A DNA stretch of 64,000 nucleotides, taken from contig LDJB01000002.1 of the NCBI GenBank assembly GCA_001028815.1, forward strand, positions 62,001-126,000, in the 5' to 3' direction. Under the pieces are notes generated by a model that saw nothing but the letters and a program-made list of their open reading frames with translations, ran no database searches and was not told where the DNA came from. How positions within the stretch are numbered: the first letter of the stretch is position 1; every line of letters begins with the position of its first letter. This DNA comes from Peptococcaceae bacterium 1109 (lineage in GTDB: Bacteria; Bacillota; Limnochordia; Darwinibacteriales; Darwinibacteriaceae). Shown here one piece after another: positions 43,932 through 52,164 of the stretch. Position numbers and translations under genes: made by a program.

Positions 43932-44960
43932 TCAATCTAAGTTGATGTCTTTCACGCTGTCCCGCTCCACGATGTGTAAGGGGAGAATTACGTCTCGCTT
44001 CGCACCGCCTTCCACTGCCTCAATGACGATGCGCGCCGCTTGGCTGCCCTTTTCCCAGATGTCCTGATTCACCGTTGTAATCTCAGGTAAGGACATGGTG
44101 GACAAGGGGACATTGTCAAAGCCGATCACGGAAATGTCCTCCGGGACAGAAAGGCACTGGGCCCGGAGCCCGTTCACAAGTCCCAAGGCCATGATATCAG
44201 CCACTGCAAAGGCCGCGGTTTCCCGCTTACCCCGTTTCACCATCTCCTGGGCCACCGCAAAGCCTCCGTGGTAGGCAACATCCCCTTCATAGAGGAACTC
44301 CTTACGGAGTGGTATCCCCGCTTCCTCAAGGGCATCGGAGTATCCCAAGAAGCGCTGGTGATGAACCCCTTTATCCCGCAGCTTCTCTGAGACGAACGCA
44401 ATCTCCCTGTGTCCCTTATCAATAAGGTACTTGGTGGCAAGGTAGCCCCCGTGACGGTCGTTAATGCTCACGGTGTGGAAGTAATGGTCCTGGATGTAGG
44501 CGTCCACCAGCACCACAGGAATGCCGGTCTTTTTCAGTTCATCGAGGAACTCTGATGGGTATGTACCCACGATAATTATCCCGTCCAAGTTTCGCATTTG
44601 GGCGATACTGGAGTAGTCTTGGTACGGCCCCGTACCTGAAAGTAGTAGGTGATATCCCCCCTCCCTGACCACGTACTCTACAGCACTGAGAAACTCACCG
44701 TAGAAGGGATTGTCAAACATCAATCTATGACTGGAACCAGTCTGGGGAATGATGACACCAATTAACTGTGATCTTCTGCTGATCATTGTCCTGGCCGAGA
44801 TATTCGGAACGTATTTTAGCCGCTTGGCTGCGGCCCGGACCCGACGCGATGTCTCTTCGCTAATCCGGGCATCAGGTTTGCGGTTAAGGACATATGAGGC
44901 GGTTGTGACAGAAACCCTCGCTTCCCGAGCAACATCTTTTAGGCTAACGCGCTTACGCAA
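43932..44960 (-). CDS. LacI-family regulator of the GH65/DUF5696 locus
   Basis: 342 residues starting at TTG 44960 (GGAGGAG 6 bases upstream). Helix-turn-helix VSLKDVAREARVSVTTASYVLN (about 5-26), then a sensor domain beginning QLIGVIIPQTGSSHRLMFDNPFYGEF. Its promoter carries two TGAAGCGTTTCA palindromes, one just downstream of the -10, so autorepression is likely. It heads the locus of GH65, binding proteins, permeases, NHL-TPR-Yip1 and DUF5696. Confidence 0.93.
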   Translation of the reverse strand: MRKRVSLKDVAREARVSVTTASYVLNRKPDARISEETSRRVRAAAKRLKYVPNISARTMISRRSQLIGVIIPQTGSSHRLMFDNPFYGEFLSAVEYVVREGGYHLLLSGTGPYQDYSSIAQMRNLDGIIIVGTYPSEFLDELKKTGIPVVLVDAYIQDHYFHTVSINDRHGGYLATKYLIDKGHREIAFVSEKLRDKGVHHQRFLGYSDALEEAGIPLRKEFLYEGDVAYHGGFAVAQEMVKRGKRETAAFAVADIMALGLVNGLRAQCLSVPEDISVIGFDNVPLSTMSLPEITTVNQDIWEKGSQAARIVIEAVEGGAKRDVILPLHIVERDSVKDINLD

Positions 44961-44976
44961 CTTAACTCCTCCATGG

Positions 44977-45031
44977 TGAAGCGTTTCATCTAATGTGATT
45001 TCATTTTAACATTACATCAGATCCAGATCAA
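44977..45031 (-). promoter_or_regulatory. Promoter and operator of the GH65/DUF5696 locus regulator
   Basis: On the minus strand: -35 TTGATC (complement of 45026-45031), 17 bases, -10 TAAAAT (complement of 45003-45008), then the palindrome TGAAACGCTTCA (44977-44988) about 15 bases further, covering the expected transcription start. Placement is classical for steric repression by LacI. Confidence 0.75.
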
Positions 45032-45053
45032 CATCTTCTTGGCATATTTTGCA

Positions 45054-46178
45054 TTACTTCCGGTGAACCCCCCTGTGAAACGCCGTATACCCCCTCTTAC
45101 TTGGGTGAAGCGTTTCAACGAACCTCAGGGGGATCCTCGCAAGGCGCATAACTCCCCCCCTGGGAGTGATGTCCTTGGGAATCTCAATCTCTCCCTCTTT
45201 GGCAAAGCCTTCCCAAACAAACATTTTCTTCCCGTATTTGTGAACTATGTCACGCATGCGGACAATAAAATGCCGGTACAGTTCGTCCACATTGGAGATG
45301 GCCTTTTGTGCCATGTATTCCTGGCAATCGCTGCATGCTTCCCAAAAAGCCTTTTCCACTTCGTCCGCGCCAATGTGAAAGAAAGGCGTTGCCCGGAAAA
45401 CACTGCATACTTCACCGATCAAGGTGTCTAGTGCTTGGTACACCCCTTCTCTCCCTGGGCAGATTACATTGCCTTGAGGAGGATTGGTGGCAAATAAATC
45501 GGGACGGGCTGCGATCATTGACCGGGCATGGCCTGGGACGTCAACTTCGGGAACAATGGTCACTCCCCGGGCCTCTGCGAAACGCTCAAGCTCGTGCAGC
45601 TCCTCCAGGGTATAGCTCCTTGCCGGTGTGGCTAGCTCAGGAAAAGCCTGCGAAGGGAAAACGAAGGACTCGTCATCGGTCAAGTGCAGCTGTAGATAGG
45701 GGATCTTGTACCAGCGGCACAGGATGATGATCTCTTTGATGGCCTCAACAGAATGCCACTTCCGGGCCAAGTCGATCATGAGCCCCCGGTAGCTTGCATA
45801 CGGCCTATCCTCCACTACACAGTGGGGCACCTTGAAGCCCGCAGGTTCTCTTGCCATAAGCTGCAGCAGCGTCACTGTGCCATAGGAGACTCCTTGATAG
45901 CTTCCGCCCTTCACAGTGATATCTCCAGCGATCTCAAGCTTGTATTCTCCCGGCGCCAAACTGGAGTCAACCTCCAGGAGAATTGCTTGGCCCTGGCCTG
46001 CAGCGCTGTACTCCTCACAGCGAAGTTCCAAGCCTGTTAATGCCTGCATTTCTCCCTGCAGAAGCTGGCCCAGCTTCCCCAGCCCCTCCTGGGCGTATGT
46101 GATTCTCATATCACCCCTTAGAAGGGTTGTTCCGCCGAGGCTGGTAATAGACCGCGGCTTGGGGATTACTTGATACAT
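45054..46178 (-). pseudogene. GH20 beta-N-acetylhexosaminidase, 3'-truncated
   Basis: 374 residues against about 500 or more for the family. The N-terminal GH20b-like domain (1-120) and most of the catalytic barrel are present: RGLMIDLARKW (131-141), LTDDESFVFPSQAFPEL (166-182), and the catalytic pair D272-E273 in HIGADEVEKAFW. After IPKDIT (residue 338, about 45164) the sequence no longer looks like GH20; the last 36 codons are read out of the lacI control region, including an operator. The final barrel strands with conserved Trp are missing. Expected to be inactive. Last gene of the SorC-led operon. Confidence 0.8.
45106..45117. promoter_or_regulatory. Second LacI-type operator TGAAGCGTTTCA
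   Basis: Identical to the site at 44977, 129 bases away, and about 75 bases upstream of the promoter -35. It lies within the foreign tail of the truncated GH20 frame, which shows that this tail is regulatory DNA of the neighbouring locus. Confidence 0.65.
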
Positions 46179-46216
46179 GCCCTCTCTCCTCTCACAAGGC
46201 TCAGCGCAGTTGTGCC

Positions 46217-47143
46217 TTAAAAAGTAGATAGAAAATCGTCGATCACTAAGGCAGCTGCTCCAACTAAGCCGGAATCTGGGCCGAGGCCCGCTTGCACCAC
46301 TTCCACATCGTAGCGTGAACTGGCCATGGCGAACTCCTTGACTGCCTTCCTGATGGGGGCAAGGAGCAGATCGCCTGCCTGGGATACTCCCCCGCCGAAG
46401 ACCAGCTTTCTAGGGTTAAAGAGATGGATGAGCGTCACACATGCCTTTCCCAGGACTGTGCCAACCTGGTCAAATACCTGGGCCGCAAAGGCATCGTTTT
46501 CCAGTGCTGCCAGGTACACATCGTACGCAGTGAGATCCTCCCTGCCGGCTAAGATCGAGCCCGGGGGACAGTTTTCCTGCACCATCCGCACAATGGCTTG
46601 GGCTGAGCAGTAGTGTTCCAGACAGCCCACATTTCCACAAAGGCATCTCCGGCCGCTGGGGTCTACTGAAATATGGCCGAACTCCCCTGCAGCATTCCGG
46701 GCACCGGTAAACAGCACATCCCTGTACATCACACCCGCGCCGATTCCAGTGCCAATGGTGATGAAGATAAAGTCGCTGCACCCTTGGCCCACCCCGAACA
46801 GTTTTTCCCCGAGAGCACCGCCATCGCCCTTATCGATAACAGCCACCGGGACACCAAAATGGGGTTGAAGCAGCTCACGGAGGGGTACGCTTTCCCACCC
46901 CAGATTAACGGCCTTTTCCACAATCCCGCCTTCTGAATCAACAAGGCCAGGAACGTTAACACCCACGCCTAGAAGCATTTCTGGGGTTAGTCCCGCTTCC
47001 CGAAGCAGTTCTTTGGAATTGGCGATGATATCAGAAACAACGGCTTCCGGCGTGTGCTGGTTTACTCTTAGTTCGGTCCGTGCCTTGATTTCCGCACCAA
47101 GATTGGTGACGGCCAGTGCCATGTTGTTTGCCCCGATTTCCAC
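46217..47143 (-). pseudogene. ROK-family protein lacking its N-terminal DNA-binding domain
   Basis: 308 residues of ROK fold with the zinc signature GRRCLCGNVGCLEH (about 155-168) and GTGIGAGVMYRD. The usual kinase DxGGT loop is replaced by VEIGANN, and the catalytic N-D-A-N region reads IDKGDGGALGE with Lys at the Asp position, so it is not a kinase but resembles NagC/XylR-type repressors. Codons upstream of the GTG stay in frame and still read like ROK (GERGLLFF...GHVLAVEIG). They run into a terminator and the previous gene, with no start codon or ribosome binding site. I infer loss of the helix-turn-helix and true start. Confidence 0.72.
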
Positions 47144-47178
47144 TGCTAAGACGTGGCCAAAATCGGCATTATGTGTGA

Positions 47179-47216
47179 AAAAAAGTAAACCCCTCTCGCC
47201 GGCTAGGCAAAAGGGG
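47179..47216 (-). terminator. Rho-independent terminator after the 1-PFK-like gene
   Basis: 11-bp stem CCCCTTTTGCC/GGCGAGAGGGG (two G-U pairs) with a 5-base loop, at 47190-47216. On the minus strand it is followed by TTTACTTTTTTT. It lies about 28 bases after the kinase stop, inside the upstream extension of the ROK frame. Confidence 0.85.
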
Positions 47217-47244
47217 CCTTGATTCGCAATCTCAATCTTTTCGG

Positions 47245-48180
47245 TTACAGGCTCTCAACTACCACTCGGGGCAAGACCTGCTTGATGTGCTCCACAGTGG
47301 GAAACCCGGTGCCAAAGATCTCCGCGGTGGCGGTGGCTGTGGCAATGGACCACCGGACAGTTTCGTCCCAGGTACGCCTAGTGAGGAGCGAGGACACAAC
47401 TCCCGCCAAAAGGGCATCTCCGCAGCCGGAAGTACTTCTCACAGGGTCCGCTGCAGCTCTTCCCCACAGCACTTCTTCCCCCTCCCGGTAGAACACCGCA
47501 CCGTCCGCGCCCAGGGACATGATCACCATCTCCATGCCCAGCTTGGTCAAGCTCGCCGCGGCCGCGCGGATCTCCTCTTTCCCTTCCGGCTTCCAGCCCA
47601 GGAGCTGTTCAACCTCATCTTCGTTGGGCTTGATCAGGAAAGGCTTAGCTTTAATGCCTTCAAGGAGGGCTGGCCCAGAGGCATCCAGGCAAACCTTCAC
47701 CCCAAGCTCCCGGCACTTGTCAATAAGGCGAGAGTAGAAATCTGGCTTAACTCCAGGGGGCAGGCTTCCTGAACAGATGACATATTCAGCTTGGGGGATC
47801 ACTTGTGCCAGATCGCGCCAAATGGCTGCCTCATCTTGCGGTTCTACAACAGGCCCCGGCTCGTTAATCTCGGTGGTGCGGTTATGGCCTACCTCGTAGA
47901 CTTTAATGTTCACCCGGGTGCTGCCTTTCTTCAGCCAGGTAAAGTGGGGCGTAATCCCAAACTCCCGCACTTCCGCCTCTACAAACCGCCCTTCCCTCCC
48001 TGCCAAGAAACCGGCAGCGATGGATGGAAAGCCCAGCTGCCTCAGGGCGAGGGAGACGTTAATCCCCTTGCCGCTGGCATCGGTGCGGACGTCCTTCACC
48101 CGGTTAGTTTCCCCCAAAGCTAGTTCTTCCAGCGCAACCGTCCGGTCCACGCTGGGGTTCATAGTCACCGTAACGAGCAT
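47245..48180 (-). CDS. 1-phosphofructokinase-family (PfkB) hexose-phosphate kinase
   Basis: 311 residues from ATG 48180 (GGGAGG 8 bases upstream). Start MLVTVTMNPSVDRTV and motif DASGKGINVSLALRQLG (about 35-51) place it with FruK/LacC-type kinases that make fructose 1,6- or tagatose 1,6-bisphosphate. The C-terminal ATP/catalytic motif is STSGCGDALLAGVV, Asp being the base. It follows a class II aldolase by 18 bases, which would cleave the product. A terminator follows. Confidence 0.9.
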   Translation of the reverse strand: MLVTVTMNPSVDRTVALEELALGETNRVKDVRTDASGKGINVSLALRQLGFPSIAAGFLAGREGRFVEAEVREFGITPHFTWLKKGSTRVNIKVYEVGHNRTTEINEPGPVVEPQDEAAIWRDLAQVIPQAEYVICSGSLPPGVKPDFYSRLIDKCRELGVKVCLDASGPALLEGIKAKPFLIKPNEDEVEQLLGWKPEGKEEIRAAAASLTKLGMEMVIMSLGADGAVFYREGEEVLWGRAAADPVRSTSGCGDALLAGVVSSLLTRRTWDETVRWSIATATATAEIFGTGFPTVEHIKQVLPRVVVESL

Positions 48181-48198
48181 CAGCCCAGCCTCCCTCAC

Positions 48199-49053
48199 CT
48201 AGTTGCCGTGTTCGGGAATGCTCAACAGACGCAATTTCTCCAGGACAAGCGTGCGCGCGGACTCCCGGGCAGCAGCAAACACTTTCCGAGGTTCAAACTC
48301 TGCCGGGTTCTCCTCCAGGTAAGCCTTGATCCCGTTGGTTGTAGCATACTTCAAGTCAGTGCCGATATTGATCTTTGAAATGCCGGAGCGGATAGTCTCA
48401 TGCAGGACTTCTACAGATAGATCAGACCCACCGTGGAGCACCAGGGGCACATCCACCTTGCTTGCAATTTCCTTCAGGCGGGGGAAATCCAGCTTGGGTA
48501 TACCTTTATACAGCCCGTGGGCCGTACCAATGGCAGGCGCGAGGACATCAATGCCTGTCCGCTCCACAAACTCCACTGCCTGATCGGGGTCAGTAAGGAA
48601 CGCCTCGTGAGCCGCAACGCTGATATCATCTTCCTTGCCGCCCACCCTGCCCAGCTCCGCCTCCACAGAAACACCGTGAGCGTGGGCAAGCTCCACTACT
48701 TCCCGCGTTACAGCCACATTCTCTTCAAAGGGCAGGCGCGACCCATCGATCATTACTGAGGTAAAGCCGTGGTCTATGCAGGCCTTCAAGAGATCTAGGT
48801 CTTGGCCGTGGTCGAGCTGCAGCGCGATGGGGATGCTTACCTGTTCTGCGGCTGTTTGCACCAGGCGAGCGATAAAAGCCACCCCCGCGTATTTCAGGGC
48901 ACTTTCAGAAGCCATGACGATAACGGGAGTACCCATCTCCTCCGCGGCGAAAATCACTGCTTGGACATCTTCCATGTTATGCACGTTAAATGCTCCTACT
49001 GCCCGGCCTTGGGGCTTGGGAGTGAGAAGCTCTTTTGCTGTAACAAGTGCCAT
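48199..49053 (-). CDS. Class II ketose-bisphosphate aldolase (copy 1)
   Basis: 284 residues. Class II features: QLDHGQDLDLLKACIDHGFTSVMIDGS (zinc His, split across about 80-106), VEAELGRVGG (zinc Glu), GTAHGLYKG (zinc His) and LVLHGGSDLS (zinc His and phosphate loop), then INIGTDLKYA. Cleaves fructose or tagatose 1,6-bisphosphate or a related ketose phosphate to glycerone phosphate and an aldehyde. TAGGAGG precedes the ATG. It sits between the MalG-type gene and the 1-PFK-like kinase. A second, divergent aldolase is encoded at 53681 in the same operon. Confidence 0.92.
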   Translation of the reverse strand: MALVTAKELLTPKPQGRAVGAFNVHNMEDVQAVIFAAEEMGTPVIVMASESALKYAGVAFIARLVQTAAEQVSIPIALQLDHGQDLDLLKACIDHGFTSVMIDGSRLPFEENVAVTREVVELAHAHGVSVEAELGRVGGKEDDISVAAHEAFLTDPDQAVEFVERTGIDVLAPAIGTAHGLYKGIPKLDFPRLKEIASKVDVPLVLHGGSDLSVEVLHETIRSGISKINIGTDLKYATTNGIKAYLEENPAEFEPRKVFAAARESARTLVLEKLRLLSIPEHGN

Positions 49054-49064
49054 TGATTTTCCTC

Positions 49065-49892
49065 CTAACCTTTTACTGAACCGCTAGTCAAACCGCGGAT
49101 GAAGTACTTCTGCAGGAACCCAAAAACGATAATCGGAGGTATGGATGCCACCACCGAGCCAGCAAACAAGGGGCCCCACCTGGTCTGGTACTGCCCCACG
49201 AACAAGCTAAGGAACACCGGGATCGTCTGCAGGGACATGGTGGAGAGGTACGAGCGGGAAAACATCAGCTCGCTCCAGGAAAACAGGAACGCATAGATCC
49301 CCACTGCAGCAATGCCTGGGAGGGCAATAGGCAGCGCGATTCTGCGAAACGTCTGAAAACGGCTGCAGCCGTCGATCATTGCCGCTTCCTCAATATCTAC
49401 GGGCACCTCCGCGAAGAAGTTGCGGGTGAGCCACACACCGATGGGTGTTGTGAACGGTAAATAGGATACTATAACCCCTAGGTATGTGTCAATCAAGCCC
49501 AGCTTTGACAGGATCATGAAAAAGGGAATCACAAACACGATCTGGGGAAACATCTGGCAGATCAAGATGGAAATCAAGATGGGCTGTTTCGCCAGGAAGT
49601 CAAATTTCACCGTAGCATAGGCAGGAAGCAAGGCCACCAAGACGGTGAGGATTGCCGCCCCTCCGCTCACGATGACGCTGTTCTTGAAGTACGTCCCGAA
49701 ATCCAGCTGGAAGACATACTGAAAGTGCTCCCAAGTTGGTTCCCGGGGGATGTAGTTGATGGGAAAACCATAGATTTCAGGATAAGGCTTGAGCGCGGTA
49801 ATCAGCAGCCAGACAAAGGGAAAAGCGATTACCAATGTGGCGAAGATCACCGCCGCGTAAAGCAGCACCGTCTGGTAAGGTTTGCGCCTCAT
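49065..49892 (-). CDS. CUT1 sugar ABC transporter permease (MalG type), SorC locus
   Basis: 275 residues, six predicted spans, EAA loop EAAMIDGCSRFQTFRRIALP, C-terminus IRGLTSGSVKG. The ATG overlaps the stop codon of the MalF-type gene by one base (TAATG), with a GGAGG site inside the upstream gene. Confidence 0.93.
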   Translation of the reverse strand: MRRKPYQTVLLYAAVIFATLVIAFPFVWLLITALKPYPEIYGFPINYIPREPTWEHFQYVFQLDFGTYFKNSVIVSGGAAILTVLVALLPAYATVKFDFLAKQPILISILICQMFPQIVFVIPFFMILSKLGLIDTYLGVIVSYLPFTTPIGVWLTRNFFAEVPVDIEEAAMIDGCSRFQTFRRIALPIALPGIAAVGIYAFLFSWSELMFSRSYLSTMSLQTIPVFLSLFVGQYQTRWGPLFAGSVVASIPPIIVFGFLQKYFIRGLTSGSVKG

Positions 49893-50770
49893 TACCGCTC
49901 AGCCTCCTTCCGGGATAGGGCACGCAAGTACAAGAGGGATATGAGGAAGACCAGCACGAAGGTGAAGCTGGACATGGCCGCAGACCTATTGAAATCAAGG
50001 AAGCGGAATGCGGTCCGGTAGGCGTAGGTTACAAAGGTGTCTGTGGCATTTGCTGGCCCGCCCCCAGTCATGGTAAAGATCAGGGGGAAGTAGTTGATGG
50101 TCCAGATAGTGGTGAGCATGGTGGTGGTCACCACAAAGGGGCGCAGAATGGGCCACGTCACGTTCAAGAACTTCTGGAACACATTCGCCCCATCTACTTC
50201 ACTGGCCTCGTAGAGTTCGTGGGGGACTGTCTGCAGGGCAGCCAAGTAGAACATAGCGGATAGGGCGAAGCCCTTCCATGTGTTGGCGATGATCACAGCT
50301 AGGCGAGCCAGGTCTTGATCCGCAAGCCAGGGTAAGTAATAATCGATAATTCCAAGGCGGAAGAGAATATCATTCAGCACGCCGTACATATCGTTGTACA
50401 TCCACTGCCAGGCAACTCCCACCACAATATCTGGGGTGGCCCAAGGCAGAACAAGGATGATGGAGCGAAAGAACGCCCGTCCCCGGAAGTCTTGGTTGAG
50501 CAACAGGGCCAGCACGAAACCGACCAAGAGCTGCAGCACCACACTGCCCACAGTCCAGATCACGGTATTGAAGGCAACCTTGGCGAAGACCGGCTCTTTA
50601 AACACCTGCTGGTAGTTCTTTAAGGTCCAAAGGCCATCTGCCTGCAAGCTGATGACGAAGTTGGCAATGATGGGATACAGAACCAGCAGAGCCAGGAAAA
50701 CCACATATGGAATCAGCATGCGGTAGGCAAAGGCATTGCGAGTCATATCCCCATAGAGCTTCCTCAGCAC
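49892..50770 (-). CDS. CUT1 sugar ABC transporter permease (MalF type), SorC locus
   Basis: 292 residues from GTG 50770 (AAGGAG 8 bases upstream); GTG codons slightly upstream are too near the site. Six predicted spans, EAA-loop variant EASEVDGANVFQKFL. It follows the binding-protein gene and its hairpin. Confidence 0.92.
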   Translation of the reverse strand: MLRKLYGDMTRNAFAYRMLIPYVVFLALLVLYPIIANFVISLQADGLWTLKNYQQVFKEPVFAKVAFNTVIWTVGSVVLQLLVGFVLALLLNQDFRGRAFFRSIILVLPWATPDIVVGVAWQWMYNDMYGVLNDILFRLGIIDYYLPWLADQDLARLAVIIANTWKGFALSAMFYLAALQTVPHELYEASEVDGANVFQKFLNVTWPILRPFVVTTTMLTTIWTINYFPLIFTMTGGGPANATDTFVTYAYRTAFRFLDFNRSAAMSSFTFVLVFLISLLYLRALSRKEAER

Positions 50771-50788
50771 ATGCACCACTCCTTAGAA

Positions 50789-50816
50789 GCTGGAGTGGGG
50801 ACAGCCCCACTCCAGC
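50789..50816 (-). other. Intercistronic hairpin after the binding-protein gene
   Basis: Perfect 12-bp stem GCTGGAGTGGGG/CCCCACTCCAGC with loop of 4 bases, 7 bases past the binding-protein stop. No T run follows. Confidence 0.82.
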
Positions 50817-50823
50817 GGAAAGG

Positions 50824-52074
50824 TTAGTTCCCGAGAATCGCGTTGATCTCTTGTTCTGCGATTGCGATGGCTTCTTCAGCTGTTGCTTGGCCTGTGACTA
50901 CAACCTGGATCATGTTCTGGATGCGGTCAGATACTTCTGGCCACTCGGGAATCGGCGGACGGACTTTCGCATATGGGAATGCTTCCAGAATGACTTCCCA
51001 TCTGGGATCGTCAAACTCAGGTGCGTCGTAGCAGACGTCCATGCGGGTGGGCATTGGGCCACCATGCCGGGCGATCCACATCCGCCACACATCGTAGCTG
51101 GTAATGTACTCGATGAACTTCCATGCCTCTTCCTTCATCTTGGAAGTGCTGGATACTACAGATGCCCAGCCGCCCAAGACGCTGGCAGGTTCCGCAGAGT
51201 ATGGGTGGATGGCTACTGCATAGTTGCCCACAATCGCGGGGTTGGCCATCTCGATGAGCGGGAAGGCCCACGGGCCGCTGATTGCCATGGCAACGCGGTT
51301 TTGCGCCATCATGCTGCGGAAGTCATCCTCGCCGTAAGATGGGGTCGCGGGCGGGGATACTTTGTGCTCCGTGAAGAGCTCGGTGTAGAACTTCAGAGCA
51401 GAAAGGCCTGCAGGTGTGTTGAAGGCAGCCTTGGAGTAATCTTCCGTGAGGAGCTCTCCACCAGCGCCGTGGAGGAAGATCATGTAGCCTAAGGTGGCTA
51501 CTTCAGACCGCTTACCAGACACGCCATAGCCGTACTTCATCTGGCGAGGATCGGTGAGAGCCTTGGCGTACTCAAGGAGTTCGTCCCAGGTTACCGGTGG
51601 TTTCTCTGGGTCGAGGCCTGCTTCTTCAAACATGATCTTGTTGTACATCAATACACGGCAGTCGGTGTACCAGGGCAGTCCATAGCGCTCGCCGTTGTAG
51701 GTGACAGTGGGCCAGAGGTTTGGCCAAATCTGCTCGGTGATATCCGATGCCTGGAGGCGATCTTCCAGGGACTCAATCCAGCCTTGGGCTGCGAAGGTGG
51801 GTACCCAGCCGCCCAGATCTGCGAAGGTCATGTCAGGGCCTTGGCCCGCGCTGAATGCTGTCACTAGGGTATCGTAGTAGACGTCGAATCCAATGAGGCG
51901 GTATTCTACCTCAATGCCGGTTGCTTCTTCAAAGGCGCTGATGATCTCAGCCCAGGTCTGTTCCTGTTCCACAACGTGCCCGCCTACCCAGACGATGAGC
52001 TTATCCTGGGCAAAGGCAGTTCCGCTGACCAGAACGGCCAACAGCAGTGCAACTAACACAGCATACTTCCTCAT
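50824..52074 (-). CDS. CUT1 sugar ABC transporter substrate-binding protein, SorC locus
   Basis: 416 residues. Signal peptide 1-22 (ending GTAFAQ) without lipobox cysteine. The mature part begins DKLIVWVGGHVVEQEQTWAE, with AGQGPDMTFADLGGWVPTF near residue 80. AAGGAGG lies 8 bases before the ATG. Surrounded by FGGY kinase, aldolase and SorC regulator genes, so the ligand is probably a monosaccharide, ketose or sugar alcohol. Confidence 0.93.
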   Translation of the reverse strand: MRKYAVLVALLLAVLVSGTAFAQDKLIVWVGGHVVEQEQTWAEIISAFEEATGIEVEYRLIGFDVYYDTLVTAFSAGQGPDMTFADLGGWVPTFAAQGWIESLEDRLQASDITEQIWPNLWPTVTYNGERYGLPWYTDCRVLMYNKIMFEEAGLDPEKPPVTWDELLEYAKALTDPRQMKYGYGVSGKRSEVATLGYMIFLHGAGGELLTEDYSKAAFNTPAGLSALKFYTELFTEHKVSPPATPSYGEDDFRSMMAQNRVAMAISGPWAFPLIEMANPAIVGNYAVAIHPYSAEPASVLGGWASVVSSTSKMKEEAWKFIEYITSYDVWRMWIARHGGPMPTRMDVCYDAPEFDDPRWEVILEAFPYAKVRPPIPEWPEVSDRIQNMIQVVVTGQATAEEAIAIAEQEINAILGN

Positions 52075-52164
52075 GCTTCGTACCTCCTTATTTTTTTCCT
52101 ACTGATTCCGTGCCACAGCGATGCCACTACTTCCCCGTATCCCTCCTCTCTCTAAAGCCCCTAC

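Noticed and set aside
46217-47143. Glucokinase assignment for the ROK protein
   Set aside because: The DxGGT loop and catalytic Asp are absent, and homology continues upstream as in ROK repressors.
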